In this document: in pieces, positions 32,988 to 42,177 of the stretch
Numbering within the stretch: position 1 is the first letter of the stretch
How the letters are laid out: each line of letters opens with the position of its first letter
Source of the DNA: Flavihumibacter sp. UBA7668
GTDB lineage: Bacteria > Bacteroidota > Bacteroidia > Chitinophagales > Chitinophagaceae
Assembly (NCBI RefSeq): GCF_002483205.1
Contig: NZ_DLHM01000005.1
Span: 323,951-387,950 of the forward strand
Reading direction: 5' to 3'
DNA length: 64,000 bases
The notes under the pieces: generated by a model
Told to the model about the DNA's origin: nothing
Databases searched by the model: none
Seen by the model: the letters and a program-made list of their open reading frames with translations, nothing else
Made by a program: the position numbers and the translations under genes

Positions 32988-35900
32988 CTAATTCTGAAGG
33001 CTTTGGGAAATTTTCTCCCGGTATTCAGAAGGCAGACAGCCGAATTGTTGCTGAAAGGATTTCTTGAAGTATTTATAGTCGTTGAAGCCCACTTCAAAGG
33101 CCACATCATTCATTTTCATATTCGATTGCAGGATCAGTTGTGCTGCTTTTTTCAGTCTTATTGAGCGAATAAAGCCGGTCAGGCTTAACCCTGTTAGTGA
33201 TTTGATCTTCCGATACAGGGTACTCTGGCTCATGAAAAGATGATCTACCATCATTTCCACTCCCAATGCTTCGTTCTGGATATTGTTGTTTACTAAATCG
33301 ATGGCTTTGTGAAGAAATAGTTCATCAAGATTGTCGGCGACCAGTTCCGTGCTATCCGGTTCAAAGCGGATTTTCTTTTGGTAATAAGCTTTGAGTTGTT
33401 TGCGGTTTTCAAGCATGTTGTGCACCCGCATTTTCACCACTAACGGATTAAATGGTTTAGTGATATAATCATCGGCTCCTGTTTCCAGTCCGTTTAATTC
33501 ATAGGTTTCCGATGCCCGTGCAGTTAGTAATACTACCGGTATATGGGAAGTGGCTATATTGCTTTTGATTTCAGAACATAGTTCAATGCCATTCATATGC
33601 GGCATCATGACATCACTGATGATGAGGTCGGGAATTGTTTCCAATGCGAGTCGCAAGCCGGCTGAGCCATCTGCTGCTTCCAGTAGTTCATATTCATCTT
33701 TCAGCAACTCATTCAGGTACCTGCGGATACCTTCATGGTCGTCGATCAACAATACCAGCGGGCGGTTATTCTGGTGATACGATGTTTTTGATTTTTCTAC
33801 CGGTGCCGGATCTGTTGCAGGTATGCTGATAGTAAATACCGACCCTTTTCCAGGATAACTTAATGCCTCAATGGTTCCATTGTGTAATTCAACTATGTTT
33901 TTCGCAAAGGCGAGTCCAATACCACTGCCTCCTTCATGATGCGATTGGTTGGATGCCTGGTAAAAACGGGTAAATATTTTCTCCAGATCCGATGCTTCAA
34001 TTCCTATACCGGTATCTGCTACCAGTATGCGGGTATTCTGGTTCTCCGTTTCGGTTTTAATAGTTACCGATCCCTGTTTCGAAGTGAATTTTATTGCGTT
34101 GCTGATAAGATTACCAATAGCCATTTCGAGCTGCTCCTGATCAATTTCCATCCAGGTGGCGCTTTCTGGCAGAATTGCTTTTAGTTGAATCGACTTACTC
34201 ACAGCAGCCGGTTCAAAATCTCTAACCAGGCCACGGAGTACTTCATTCAGGTCCACACGCTGGCGGCGCAATTGTAATAAGCCATGCTCCGACTTTCGGA
34301 AATCAAGCAACTGGTTTACCAGTTTAAGCAGTTTCTGTGCATTGGATTTGATCAGCGAAATTTTCTGAATCTCCGGAGAGGTTAAATCCGGTTGCGCTAA
34401 TAACTCAATACTGGGACTTAGAATTAATGTTAGTGGCGTTCTGAATTCATGCGAGATATTGGTAAAGAAATTGATCTTGGCTTCATTTACTTCATGTTCT
34501 TTTTCTTTTTCAAACTGTACCCGCTGCAATTCTGTTTTCAGTTTCTTCTGACGCAGGTTCAGCTTTCGCAATCCAATAAATATGAGCGCAGCCATTGCCG
34601 CATAAATTATCCATGCATACCAGGAAAGCCAGGGCGGATAAGCTACCTGTATGTTAAGAGACTGCACATTTCCCCATCCCTGGTTATTTCGGTTAGCCCT
34701 GAGTAGCAGTCTGTAGTTGCCTGCTTTTAACCCGGTAAAATTCAATTCATTTTTTTTGCCCAACTGCATCCACCCGGTTTGAGCAGGTTCTAACTTATAT
34801 GCATACCCGATATTTTCAGTCCCAAGAAAATCATTGGACGAAAACTGAATACTGAAATTATTATTGTCGTAGTCGAGCTGTATGTTATTCGCGTATTGGA
34901 AGGCAACAGGTACTATTTCGTTATTGATATCCAGCTTCGTTAAAACAATCGATGGTTTCTGGTAGTTGGTTACTACTGTTTCGGGATTGAAGTACAACAA
35001 TCCATTATCGCCACCGAAATAAAGTTGCCCGTTTTCATCATGGTACGAAGAAGTGATGTGAAAAGCATTGATTTGTACGCCATCTGCTTTTCCGAAATGA
35101 TGAAATATACCTGAGTGATTATTCAATTTGGATATTCCGGTAGTAGTAGAAAACCAGATATTTCCATTTTTATCTTTTTCGAGGGCACAGATGAACTGAT
35201 TGACCAATGCGTTTTCTTCATTGAAAAAATTTTCAATACGCAGTGCAGGCTGGTTTTGTGTGCGCTTAATTTTATACAATCCATTTGGTGTGGCCAGAAA
35301 GAGTGTTGATCCATCCAGTAAAATATCGTGGATAATTAAATTAGGTAAGGCATCGCCGAACAATTCACGGTGAGAATAGAGTTGTTGTTTTGACTGATCC
35401 CAGTAATTAAGTCCCGAATAAGTTGCTATCCAGATATTACCCGACTCTTCTCCCAGGATACGATTGATCCGATCATTCTCAACCTGTAATGGGCGACTGG
35501 CATTTTCTGTAAAATGAACAGCACCGGAGGTATCGGATTTGTTTTGAAAGGGGATACGCCAGAGACCGCTTTGCTGCGTGCCGAGCCATAGTTCCTGTTT
35601 TTCGGAGAGAAAGGCGGTAGTTATTTTTTCTGTTGGGAATAAATGGAGTTGGGATTGATCTAATCCGGAAGCAAAATAAAAAAGTCCATCATTGGTTGCC
35701 ACAAACTCACTTCCATTTTTTTTGTAAAGTTGGTTGATTCGGGTAGCTGGTAACTTGCCGGCTCTGCTAAAGGTTTTATCAGTTCCGGCACTTAGTTTAA
35801 ACAAGCCCTGCGAAATACCTCCCAACAGCAATTCATTATTATTAGTTTTCCCGATGGCAGCCACATTATTATCCGGCAATGCTGTTTTTTCATTGTTAGC

Positions 35901-36941
35901 AAGATGTAAAAATCCTTTATTGGGATACATGATTAATACGCCCCCATAGGAAGTGGAAAGCCAGGCAATGCCATTCGAATCAAAATAGATATGAAGGATG
36001 GCATTGTGGTTGTTGTTTTTCACGTACCCTTCCCGCATGGTGGTATTGATCCGTTCAAACGTATTCACTCCCGGATCACTGACATAGAGTCCATTGCCCC
36101 AGCTTCCAAACCAGATTCGTTGTTGCTGGTCCACTGCCAGTGAAAGGGCAAAACGGGCGTTGATATTCGTGGGTATTTCTGTTATCGTGCCGGCAAGCTG
36201 GTCGAAATAACGCAAACGTACCTGGCTTTCCAGGTTACCCAGAAACCAGATTCGTTTTCTGGCGGTATCCTCACAAATATTATAAACACTGAAGGGCTGG
36301 GGAAAGCGCTGCAAGGATCCGTCTTTGCTGTTGTAACGACACAGGGTATTTCCATTCGTGTACCAGATAATACCTTTTGAATCACAGAGCAGGTTATAGA
36401 TCTTACTGTTGGAAGGAAAATGTTCGAGCACTTTGCGGTTCGCCACATCAATTTTAAAGCAACCCATATTCCAGGTGCCCACCCATACATGTCCTGCAGA
36501 ATCTTCCGTAAGTGAAATGATGCGCAGCGGTTTTTCTGTAAAGTTTTGAAACAGCTCATTCCAGTTTTCCAGTTCCTGGCTGTTTAAGAGCAAGCGGCTC
36601 AATCCCCCGCTTTTGGTACCAATCCAGATATGCCCTCTTACTGAATGATAAAGGGTTTCGATGTTTTCATTGGCCAATGCCTTCGAACCCGGAGCCGGAC
36701 GATAATGCTGAAATGTATACCCATCATACCTGGATATGCCGGCTTCAGTTGCAAAATATTTAAATTGTTTATCATCGCTGATGGTGCGGGTTACGAAATT
36801 GCTCAACAATCCCTTTCTCACATTGAGCACATCAATGGAAAATTCTTCCTGCGCCTGTATGGTTAGAGGCAGGAGGAAACAGGCAATCAGAAGCCTTCTT
36901 GTTAACAGGGCAAGCAATCGAGCCATTGGAATCTTTAACAA
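32988..36941 (-). CDS. Hybrid two-component system (HTCS) regulator of the polysaccharide locus
   Basis: A 1317-residue sensor-regulator in one chain. A signal/anchor and a double seven-bladed reg_prop propeller (about residues 30-720) form the periplasmic sensor, followed by a Y_Y_Y domain and a transmembrane helix (LSWYAWIIYAAMAALIFIGL). Inside the cell come HisKA (H831 in NISHEFRTPL), HATPase_c (DTGIGIEA; GSGIGLAFAKN), a receiver (phosphoacceptor D1110 in ISDVMMPHMNG) and a C-terminal AraC HTH. HTCS proteins bind oligosaccharide breakdown products and activate their polysaccharide utilisation genes. It lies between a sulfatase gene and SusC on the same strand, which supports local control. 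Confidence 0.96.
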   Translation of the reverse strand: MLKIPMARLLALLTRRLLIACFLLPLTIQAQEEFSIDVLNVRKGLLSNFVTRTISDDKQFKYFATEAGISRYDGYTFQHYRPAPGSKALANENIETLYHSVRGHIWIGTKSGGLSRLLLNSQELENWNELFQNFTEKPLRIISLTEDSAGHVWVGTWNMGCFKIDVANRKVLEHFPSNSKIYNLLCDSKGIIWYTNGNTLCRYNSKDGSLQRFPQPFSVYNICEDTARKRIWFLGNLESQVRLRYFDQLAGTITEIPTNINARFALSLAVDQQQRIWFGSWGNGLYVSDPGVNTFERINTTMREGYVKNNNHNAILHIYFDSNGIAWLSTSYGGVLIMYPNKGFLHLANNEKTALPDNNVAAIGKTNNNELLLGGISQGLFKLSAGTDKTFSRAGKLPATRINQLYKKNGSEFVATNDGLFYFASGLDQSQLHLFPTEKITTAFLSEKQELWLGTQQSGLWRIPFQNKSDTSGAVHFTENASRPLQVENDRINRILGEESGNIWIATYSGLNYWDQSKQQLYSHRELFGDALPNLIIHDILLDGSTLFLATPNGLYKIKRTQNQPALRIENFFNEENALVNQFICALEKDKNGNIWFSTTTGISKLNNHSGIFHHFGKADGVQINAFHITSSYHDENGQLYFGGDNGLLYFNPETVVTNYQKPSIVLTKLDINNEIVPVAFQYANNIQLDYDNNNFSIQFSSNDFLGTENIGYAYKLEPAQTGWMQLGKKNELNFTGLKAGNYRLLLRANRNNQGWGNVQSLNIQVAYPPWLSWYAWIIYAAMAALIFIGLRKLNLRQKKLKTELQRVQFEKEKEHEVNEAKINFFTNISHEFRTPLTLILSPSIELLAQPDLTSPEIQKISLIKSNAQKLLKLVNQLLDFRKSEHGLLQLRRQRVDLNEVLRGLVRDFEPAAVSKSIQLKAILPESATWMEIDQEQLEMAIGNLISNAIKFTSKQGSVTIKTETENQNTRILVADTGIGIEASDLEKIFTRFYQASNQSHHEGGSGIGLAFAKNIVELHNGTIEALSYPGKGSVFTISIPATDPAPVEKSKTSYHQNNRPLVLLIDDHEGIRRYLNELLKDEYELLEAADGSAGLRLALETIPDLIISDVMMPHMNGIELCSEIKSNIATSHIPVVLLTARASETYELNGLETGADDYITKPFNPLVVKMRVHNMLENRKQLKAYYQKKIRFEPDSTELVADNLDELFLHKAIDLVNNNIQNEALGVEMMVDHLFMSQSTLYRKIKSLTGLSLTGFIRSIRLKKAAQLILQSNMKMNDVAFEVGFNDYKYFKKSFQQQFGCLPSEYREKISQSLQN

Positions 36942-36953
36942 ATGTAAATGGAA

Positions 36954-38483
36954 CTAGTTTGCAGTTTTGGTTTTGATCTCATCAATTTTTGCCTGCATTT
37001 CCTGAACCCGGACGGGTTCTGCTGTTGCCAGGTTGCTGACTTCTCCCGGATCTTTCGAAAGGTCAAAGAGTTGAGGTTCATGCGCTACGCCACTTTCAAT
37101 CCCTTTATTGGCCATAAAATCCGGCAGTTTTTTGTTCTGATCATGGGGCGCAATATATTTCCAGTTAGCATTTCGGATACTCAGCGTGTAGGCTTCTTCC
37201 AGCATCCAGTCCCGCCCTTGCTTTGTTTTTCCACTGAAGGCTGCCCACTGGTCCTCACTGTCGATGGCTTCATTTTCAGGAACCGGAATTCCAATTAGTC
37301 GGGCCAGTGAGCGATACAGGTCAATTTGGGTTACCAGCGCAGCTGAAGTTTGCGCTTCAATTTTCCCCGGCCAGGTAATAATAAGCGGAACTCTTGTGCC
37401 AGCTTCAAAGGCACTGTACTTGCCTCCGCGATAGGGCCCGGCGGGCTTGTGGGATCCCAATAATTCTATTGCCTGGTCTTCATATCCATCATCTAATACC
37501 GGACCATTATCACTGGTAAAAATGATAATCGTTTCCTTTTCCAGGTTCAGTGCTTTTAATTGTGCGATTACCTGTTGCACGGTCCAGTCCATCTGCATAA
37601 TGGCATCCCCACGGGCACCCATAGCCGATTTTCCTTGGAACTCTTCATTGGGTAACCTGGGTACATGTATATCGTGGAAGGAGAAAAACAGGAAGAAAGG
37701 TTTTTCCTGGTTTTCTTTCATGAATTTGCCGGCCTTTTCTGTAAAAACCCGGGGGAAATCCTCATCCCGCCAGAGCGCCTCTTTTCCGCCTTTCATATAA
37801 CCGATCCGGCTGATGCCATTTACGATGGTATTGGAATGTTGCAGGTCGGCAGCCTGTCTGCGCAACTGCGGACTGTCAATTCCGTTGGGATAGCCATCCA
37901 GCTTTTGTGTATAGCTCACTTCAATCGGATCAGTTGGATTCGCATTCACTACCCGGTGATTTTCCAGGTATACACTGGGTACCCGATCGCCGGTAGAGGG
38001 CAACAGAAAACTATAATCAAATCCGATTTCAAGCGGACCCGGTTTTACCTCCTCATTCCAATTCACTTTTCCATTTCCCAGTCCCAGGTGCCATTTACCC
38101 ACTACCCCGGTAGCATAGCCCGCTTTTTTCAATAAGGCAGGCAGTGTGGGTTTTCCTTCTTTAATCAGCAGGGGCGCATCTCCGGGCAGGATGGCTGCGT
38201 TGTTCCGGAACGCATATTCTCCTGTCAGCAGGGAATAACGGGAGGGGGTGCAGGTAGCAGCCGGACTGTGGGCATCGGTAAACCGAATGCCGGTTTTGCT
38301 CAGGCTGTCAATAAAAGGAGTTACAGCAGCGGGACTTCCATAACAACCCAGATCTCCATACCCCAGGTCGTCTACATAAAAGAGAATGATATTCGGTTGT
38401 TGGGGTTCCGGAGTTTGGCAGGCCACCATCGGTAAGAAACCAATCAGGAAAAGGCGGAAAAGGTGGGTGTTGATTTTAGGCAT
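36954..38483 (-). CDS. Sulfatase, putative lipoprotein
   Basis: A 509-residue type I sulfatase. The N-terminal signal (RLFLIGFLPMVAC) ends in a possible lipobox with Cys22, so it may be tethered to the membrane. Metal ligands lie in LFYVDDLGYGD (D38/D39), and the formylglycine motif is C78-T-P-S-R82. FTSDNGPVLDDG gives the other metal ligands; the sugar-facing loop LLGSHKPAGPYRGGK is typical of arylsulfatase A-like enzymes. It starts the minus-strand operon, and the HTCS gene follows 12 nt later. With the other three sulfatases in the region it points to a heavily sulfated glycan. Confidence 0.92.
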   Translation of the reverse strand: MPKINTHLFRLFLIGFLPMVACQTPEPQQPNIILFYVDDLGYGDLGCYGSPAAVTPFIDSLSKTGIRFTDAHSPAATCTPSRYSLLTGEYAFRNNAAILPGDAPLLIKEGKPTLPALLKKAGYATGVVGKWHLGLGNGKVNWNEEVKPGPLEIGFDYSFLLPSTGDRVPSVYLENHRVVNANPTDPIEVSYTQKLDGYPNGIDSPQLRRQAADLQHSNTIVNGISRIGYMKGGKEALWRDEDFPRVFTEKAGKFMKENQEKPFFLFFSFHDIHVPRLPNEEFQGKSAMGARGDAIMQMDWTVQQVIAQLKALNLEKETIIIFTSDNGPVLDDGYEDQAIELLGSHKPAGPYRGGKYSAFEAGTRVPLIITWPGKIEAQTSAALVTQIDLYRSLARLIGIPVPENEAIDSEDQWAAFSGKTKQGRDWMLEEAYTLSIRNANWKYIAPHDQNKKLPDFMANKGIESGVAHEPQLFDLSKDPGEVSNLATAEPVRVQEMQAKIDEIKTKTAN

Positions 38484-38712
38484 AACAATCGGTTTTCTAA
38501 TTCAGTAGTGTGTAGCAATTTATTTTATCCTCCTGCCGGAAGCAGGGTGGATTCAGTCAGGTAGGGGGACAAATAATGCATTTCATGGTTTTTGCTACCT
38601 CCTGGCTTGGAAATGCAGGATTTGACTTGGAAACTGACCCGAATACCCCCCAGGGTTAAAATTGGCCAGGAGTATTTTACTGCTCATCGATTGCAAACCA
38701 AAATTGATTGTT

Positions 38713-41700
38713 ATGAGTAAAAAAATTACCTCTCGTTTTAGCCTGGTTGGCTGCCTGCTGGCACTCCTGTTGGGCTGGTTTTCTGGCGCAGCCCAGTCGC
38801 CGGGCAGCCCCTGTGATAACCGCGCAACCTATCTCTATTGGGTGGGCGGATCCAGTACCGATTTTTTTGATGAATCTAACTGGCGGGAAGGAAAACGAAA
38901 AGTTCAACAGAGCGATTCTTCCATTACCCGATGTGGCCCCGGTGTTTCTACAAAGTTTTTTGTGTGTCGCGGCGATGAACACCCTTTAACTGACAAAATT
39001 CCGGTAGCCGGTACCCTTCAACCCGGGCAACCAATACCATTTAATATGGTGATTTCCGGCGTAGCTGTTCAACTGACGGCTCCGCTGGTATTCAGTTGCC
39101 TCGATAAAGGACTTACATTGGATAATGCACAGTTACAGGTTGGAGCCGGACTAAGTGGTACGCTGCATTTATCAAATGAAAGTACGGTTCGGGTGCAGGG
39201 AGCCAATTTTCCAACTGGTCTGCGAATCAGCCTGGAAGATCACGGCTCCTGGGTGTATTTTGATCAATTGAATCCCCTTGAAACGGTGGCTCTTCCACTG
39301 AGTTCCTGGATGGTTCGGTTAGCCGTGCCTGGTAGTGCCAGCGAGTTGCTGATGAATCAATACTACCAGAAGGGTTCAGTGGTGCGAATCAATCCCGCTG
39401 CTTTCAGGCCACTGGAAGTTTTCAGCCAGTCGGGTTTTGAAGGTTCGGCTGCTACGGTTGGTGTGAATACTATTTATTCTGCGGGTTCCATTCCAGGCGG
39501 ACTCAATAATGCTATCCGGTCGTTTAAGTTAAAGCGGGGCTTTATGGCTACCCTTGCCGTAAATGGAAATGGAACCGGCAAAAGCCAGGTCTTCATTGCC
39601 TCTGAAAAAGACCTGGACCTGGCAGACCTTCCATTGTCTTTGAGTGGCGAGGTTTCCTTTATCCGCGTTTTGCCCTGGAACTGGGTTGCCAAAAAAGGAA
39701 CAGGTGGAAAAATTCAGAACAATCCGTTGGATGCAGGCTGGTATTATAACTGGGGATTAGGTGAGTTATCAAACGGGAATTATGAATATGTTCCCATGGC
39801 CTGGGGAGCAGGCGGAACAGCACCCAATAATATTCAGTTGCTCATTGATAAACCTTCTACTACCCATTTGCTTGGCTTTAATGAGTCTGATAATTGTGAG
39901 GATCAGTCCGGGCAGTTCAATAACCTTTGCGATCCTGCCACCGCGGTTGCCTATTATGAGCGCCTGATGCAAACCGGCTATCGGTTAGGCACACCCGCAC
40001 CTCGTGAAAATGGTCCCAGTACCTGGCTGCGCGAGTTTGCGCGTATTGCCAAAGAACGCGATGTGCGCTTTGATTTCCTGGCACTGCACTGGTATGATTG
40101 GGGCAGTTCTCCTGCCAATTCTCCCAATGCCAATCCGCAGGAAGTATTCAATCGGTTTAAAGCCTATCTGCAACGCGTACATGATGAATACCAGTTGCCC
40201 ATCTGGATTACCGAGTTCAATGCCAATCCAAACAGGGAGAACAGTGTGAATGCGGCTTTTCTGGAACTGGCGCTGCCTTTTCTGGATACGCTCTCCTATG
40301 TGGAGCGGTATGCCTATTTCGAACCGAATCCTGCTTATGGTTCCAATACCGTAGCTCCTTCCAATTATTTTGATGCAACAGGTGCTATCACCAATATCGG
40401 ACAGATTTACAGAGATCATGTTGCTGCTGCATCTATGACTGATTCTGCGCTTGTATCGCCAAATAATTTGTCTGCAATGAACCAGCCTTTGCCAGTTTTC
40501 CAGGAACAGCAATTTGTATATGAAGTGGAATGTGGTTCTTTTCCAGGTAACAGATGGACAGTAGGGGAGGCTTCCACTGCGTCCAATGGAAAATTCCTGA
40601 AAGGTAACTTGGCTGTGGCTGCCGGCAGCAGCCTTTCTTCACAGGTGCATTTTGATTTTGAGGTAGCAGAAGAAAATAATTTTAGAATCTGGGTACGGAC
40701 CAGGCAAAATGGAGCGATGGCGATCCAGGTGAATCACGACCGCGTGGATTCTGTAGTTGCCCTTACCAACACAACATTTGCCTGGCAGTCCTTCCCCCGA
40801 CTATATCGGTTCAAGGCTGGTAAAAACCGCGTGAGCCTGGGTTTTGTGAATGGCGTTACGGAGTTTGATCAGATCGCCTTTATAGCCGGTAGTGAAGATG
40901 TGGGGGAACCTTCCAAACCTGCCGGCTATTGTGATACGGTTCCTTTTGTATGGGGTGCTGCGGGTACTGGTGATCCTGTGTTTGCCGAGGCAGAAGCAGC
41001 TGTTGCAGGTGCTAACTGGACAGTGGAGACAAACAGCACAGCTATTGGCGGACAGTTTATTAGCAGTTCAGCAGTTTCTGTTGATGCTGCTCCGGATGAA
41101 GCAGGTCAGCTTCGGTTTAGCGTTGACGTTAGTGCTTCCGGTGCTTATCAGTTCTGGGCAAAAATTCAGCATAAGGAAGAAGGTGCGAATAAACTCTGGT
41201 GGAAAAAAGGAACTGACTCTTTCACCAGCTGGTCGGTAGGTGTGCAGCCTGATTTTGAATGGAAATGGGTTCGTTATGATCCCGCGCTGTTGGGTGAGAA
41301 TGTGCAGAATTATTTATTCCTGGAAGAAGGATCACATGAATTTACCCTGGCCTATGCAAGTGGCGGTGTGAAAATCGATCGGGTGGCATTGATGCCAGCC
41401 GGACAATCACCTGCATCCATTGATCCGGATGTGATCCTGCAAAGCGGACCACAGTCTTTTGAAGCGGAAGAAGCTCAATTACTGACGGGCTCTTTGATTG
41501 TTGCATGTGCTACTTCATCCAATGGAGAAATGGTGAACATGGGCCGGCTGGCAACAGGCGGGGTACGATTCAGTGAAGTAAATGTTAGCAAAGCAGGCAC
41601 CTATCGCCTGACGGTTCATTACATGAGTGCCGTACAACGTAGTCTGCGGGTATTGGTCAACGGTAGTCCGGTATTTTATTCCTTTGCGGCTTCCGGTCCC

Positions 41701-42132
41701 TGGTGTTTCAATGGAGGTTCTCCCACCACACGTGTGTTAACAATTACTTTGATTGCTGGTCCCAATACCATTGAGATCAGACCGGTTGCTGGCAGCGATG
41801 CACCGTTTATTGACAGGATCGATATTGAAGAGCCGGTTGAGCTGACTGTTTTACCATCTGCTGGTATCCGCAGTGATGCACTGGCAGAAAAGGACATGAA
41901 CACCGGTTCCTTATATCCGAATCCGGCCAGAGCTGGTTCAATAGTATATATACCGGGACTCGAAAATGCAAGAGTTTCTTTGTTGGATTTGAGTGGCCGT
42001 TTGCTTGAACGCAGAGTAATAAATAATGGTACCGGTTACCGGTTGCCGATGTTGAAAAAGGGCGTTTACATGGTGAGAGTTGATCAGCAGGGTATGGTTA
42101 AGGTGTACCGGTTGATCATTGGGACTGAGTGA
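38713..42132 (+). CDS. Secreted GH128-like glucanase with three CBM-like modules and T9SS signal
   Basis: A 1139-residue secreted enzyme. A signal peptide (about residues 1-28, cleavage after GAA) and an N-terminal region of unclear fold lead to a Glyco_hydro_cc/GH128-like TIM barrel at about residues 345-580. E391 (LGFNESDN) is the likely acid/base and E501 (WITEFNANP) the likely nucleophile, both at strand ends as expected in GH128 beta-1,3-glucanases. Three beta-sandwich modules (about 600-725, 755-895, 915-1040) start with VECGSFP, EAEAAVAG and EAEEAQLL and resemble CBM6/35. The last 75 residues (YPNPARAG to GVYMVRVDQ) are a type A T9SS sorting domain. It is divergent from the sulfatase operon. 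Start 38713 gives the signal peptide; 38662 would add 17 codons. Confidence 0.87.
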   Translation: MSKKITSRFSLVGCLLALLLGWFSGAAQSPGSPCDNRATYLYWVGGSSTDFFDESNWREGKRKVQQSDSSITRCGPGVSTKFFVCRGDEHPLTDKIPVAGTLQPGQPIPFNMVISGVAVQLTAPLVFSCLDKGLTLDNAQLQVGAGLSGTLHLSNESTVRVQGANFPTGLRISLEDHGSWVYFDQLNPLETVALPLSSWMVRLAVPGSASELLMNQYYQKGSVVRINPAAFRPLEVFSQSGFEGSAATVGVNTIYSAGSIPGGLNNAIRSFKLKRGFMATLAVNGNGTGKSQVFIASEKDLDLADLPLSLSGEVSFIRVLPWNWVAKKGTGGKIQNNPLDAGWYYNWGLGELSNGNYEYVPMAWGAGGTAPNNIQLLIDKPSTTHLLGFNESDNCEDQSGQFNNLCDPATAVAYYERLMQTGYRLGTPAPRENGPSTWLREFARIAKERDVRFDFLALHWYDWGSSPANSPNANPQEVFNRFKAYLQRVHDEYQLPIWITEFNANPNRENSVNAAFLELALPFLDTLSYVERYAYFEPNPAYGSNTVAPSNYFDATGAITNIGQIYRDHVAAASMTDSALVSPNNLSAMNQPLPVFQEQQFVYEVECGSFPGNRWTVGEASTASNGKFLKGNLAVAAGSSLSSQVHFDFEVAEENNFRIWVRTRQNGAMAIQVNHDRVDSVVALTNTTFAWQSFPRLYRFKAGKNRVSLGFVNGVTEFDQIAFIAGSEDVGEPSKPAGYCDTVPFVWGAAGTGDPVFAEAEAAVAGANWTVETNSTAIGGQFISSSAVSVDAAPDEAGQLRFSVDVSASGAYQFWAKIQHKEEGANKLWWKKGTDSFTSWSVGVQPDFEWKWVRYDPALLGENVQNYLFLEEGSHEFTLAYASGGVKIDRVALMPAGQSPASIDPDVILQSGPQSFEAEEAQLLTGSLIVACATSSNGEMVNMGRLATGGVRFSEVNVSKAGTYRLTVHYMSAVQRSLRVLVNGSPVFYSFAASGPWCFNGGSPTTRVLTITLIAGPNTIEIRPVAGSDAPFIDRIDIEEPVELTVLPSAGIRSDALAEKDMNTGSLYPNPARAGSIVYIPGLENARVSLLDLSGRLLERRVINNGTGYRLPMLKKGVYMVRVDQQGMVKVYRLIIGTE

Positions 42133-42148
42133 GGTCTGAATGCCAGGG

Positions 42149-42176
42149 AGCTGCCCAATCTGGGCAGCTTTTTTTT
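42149..42176 (+). terminator. Rho-independent terminator of the GH128 gene
   Basis: Stem AGCTGCCCA (42149-42157), loop ATC, stem TGGGCAGCT (42161-42169), followed by an 8-nt T-run that continues to 42176. It lies 16 nt after the stop codon of the glucanase and just before the converging SNF2 helicase stop codon. Confidence 0.9.
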
Positions 42177-42177
42177 A

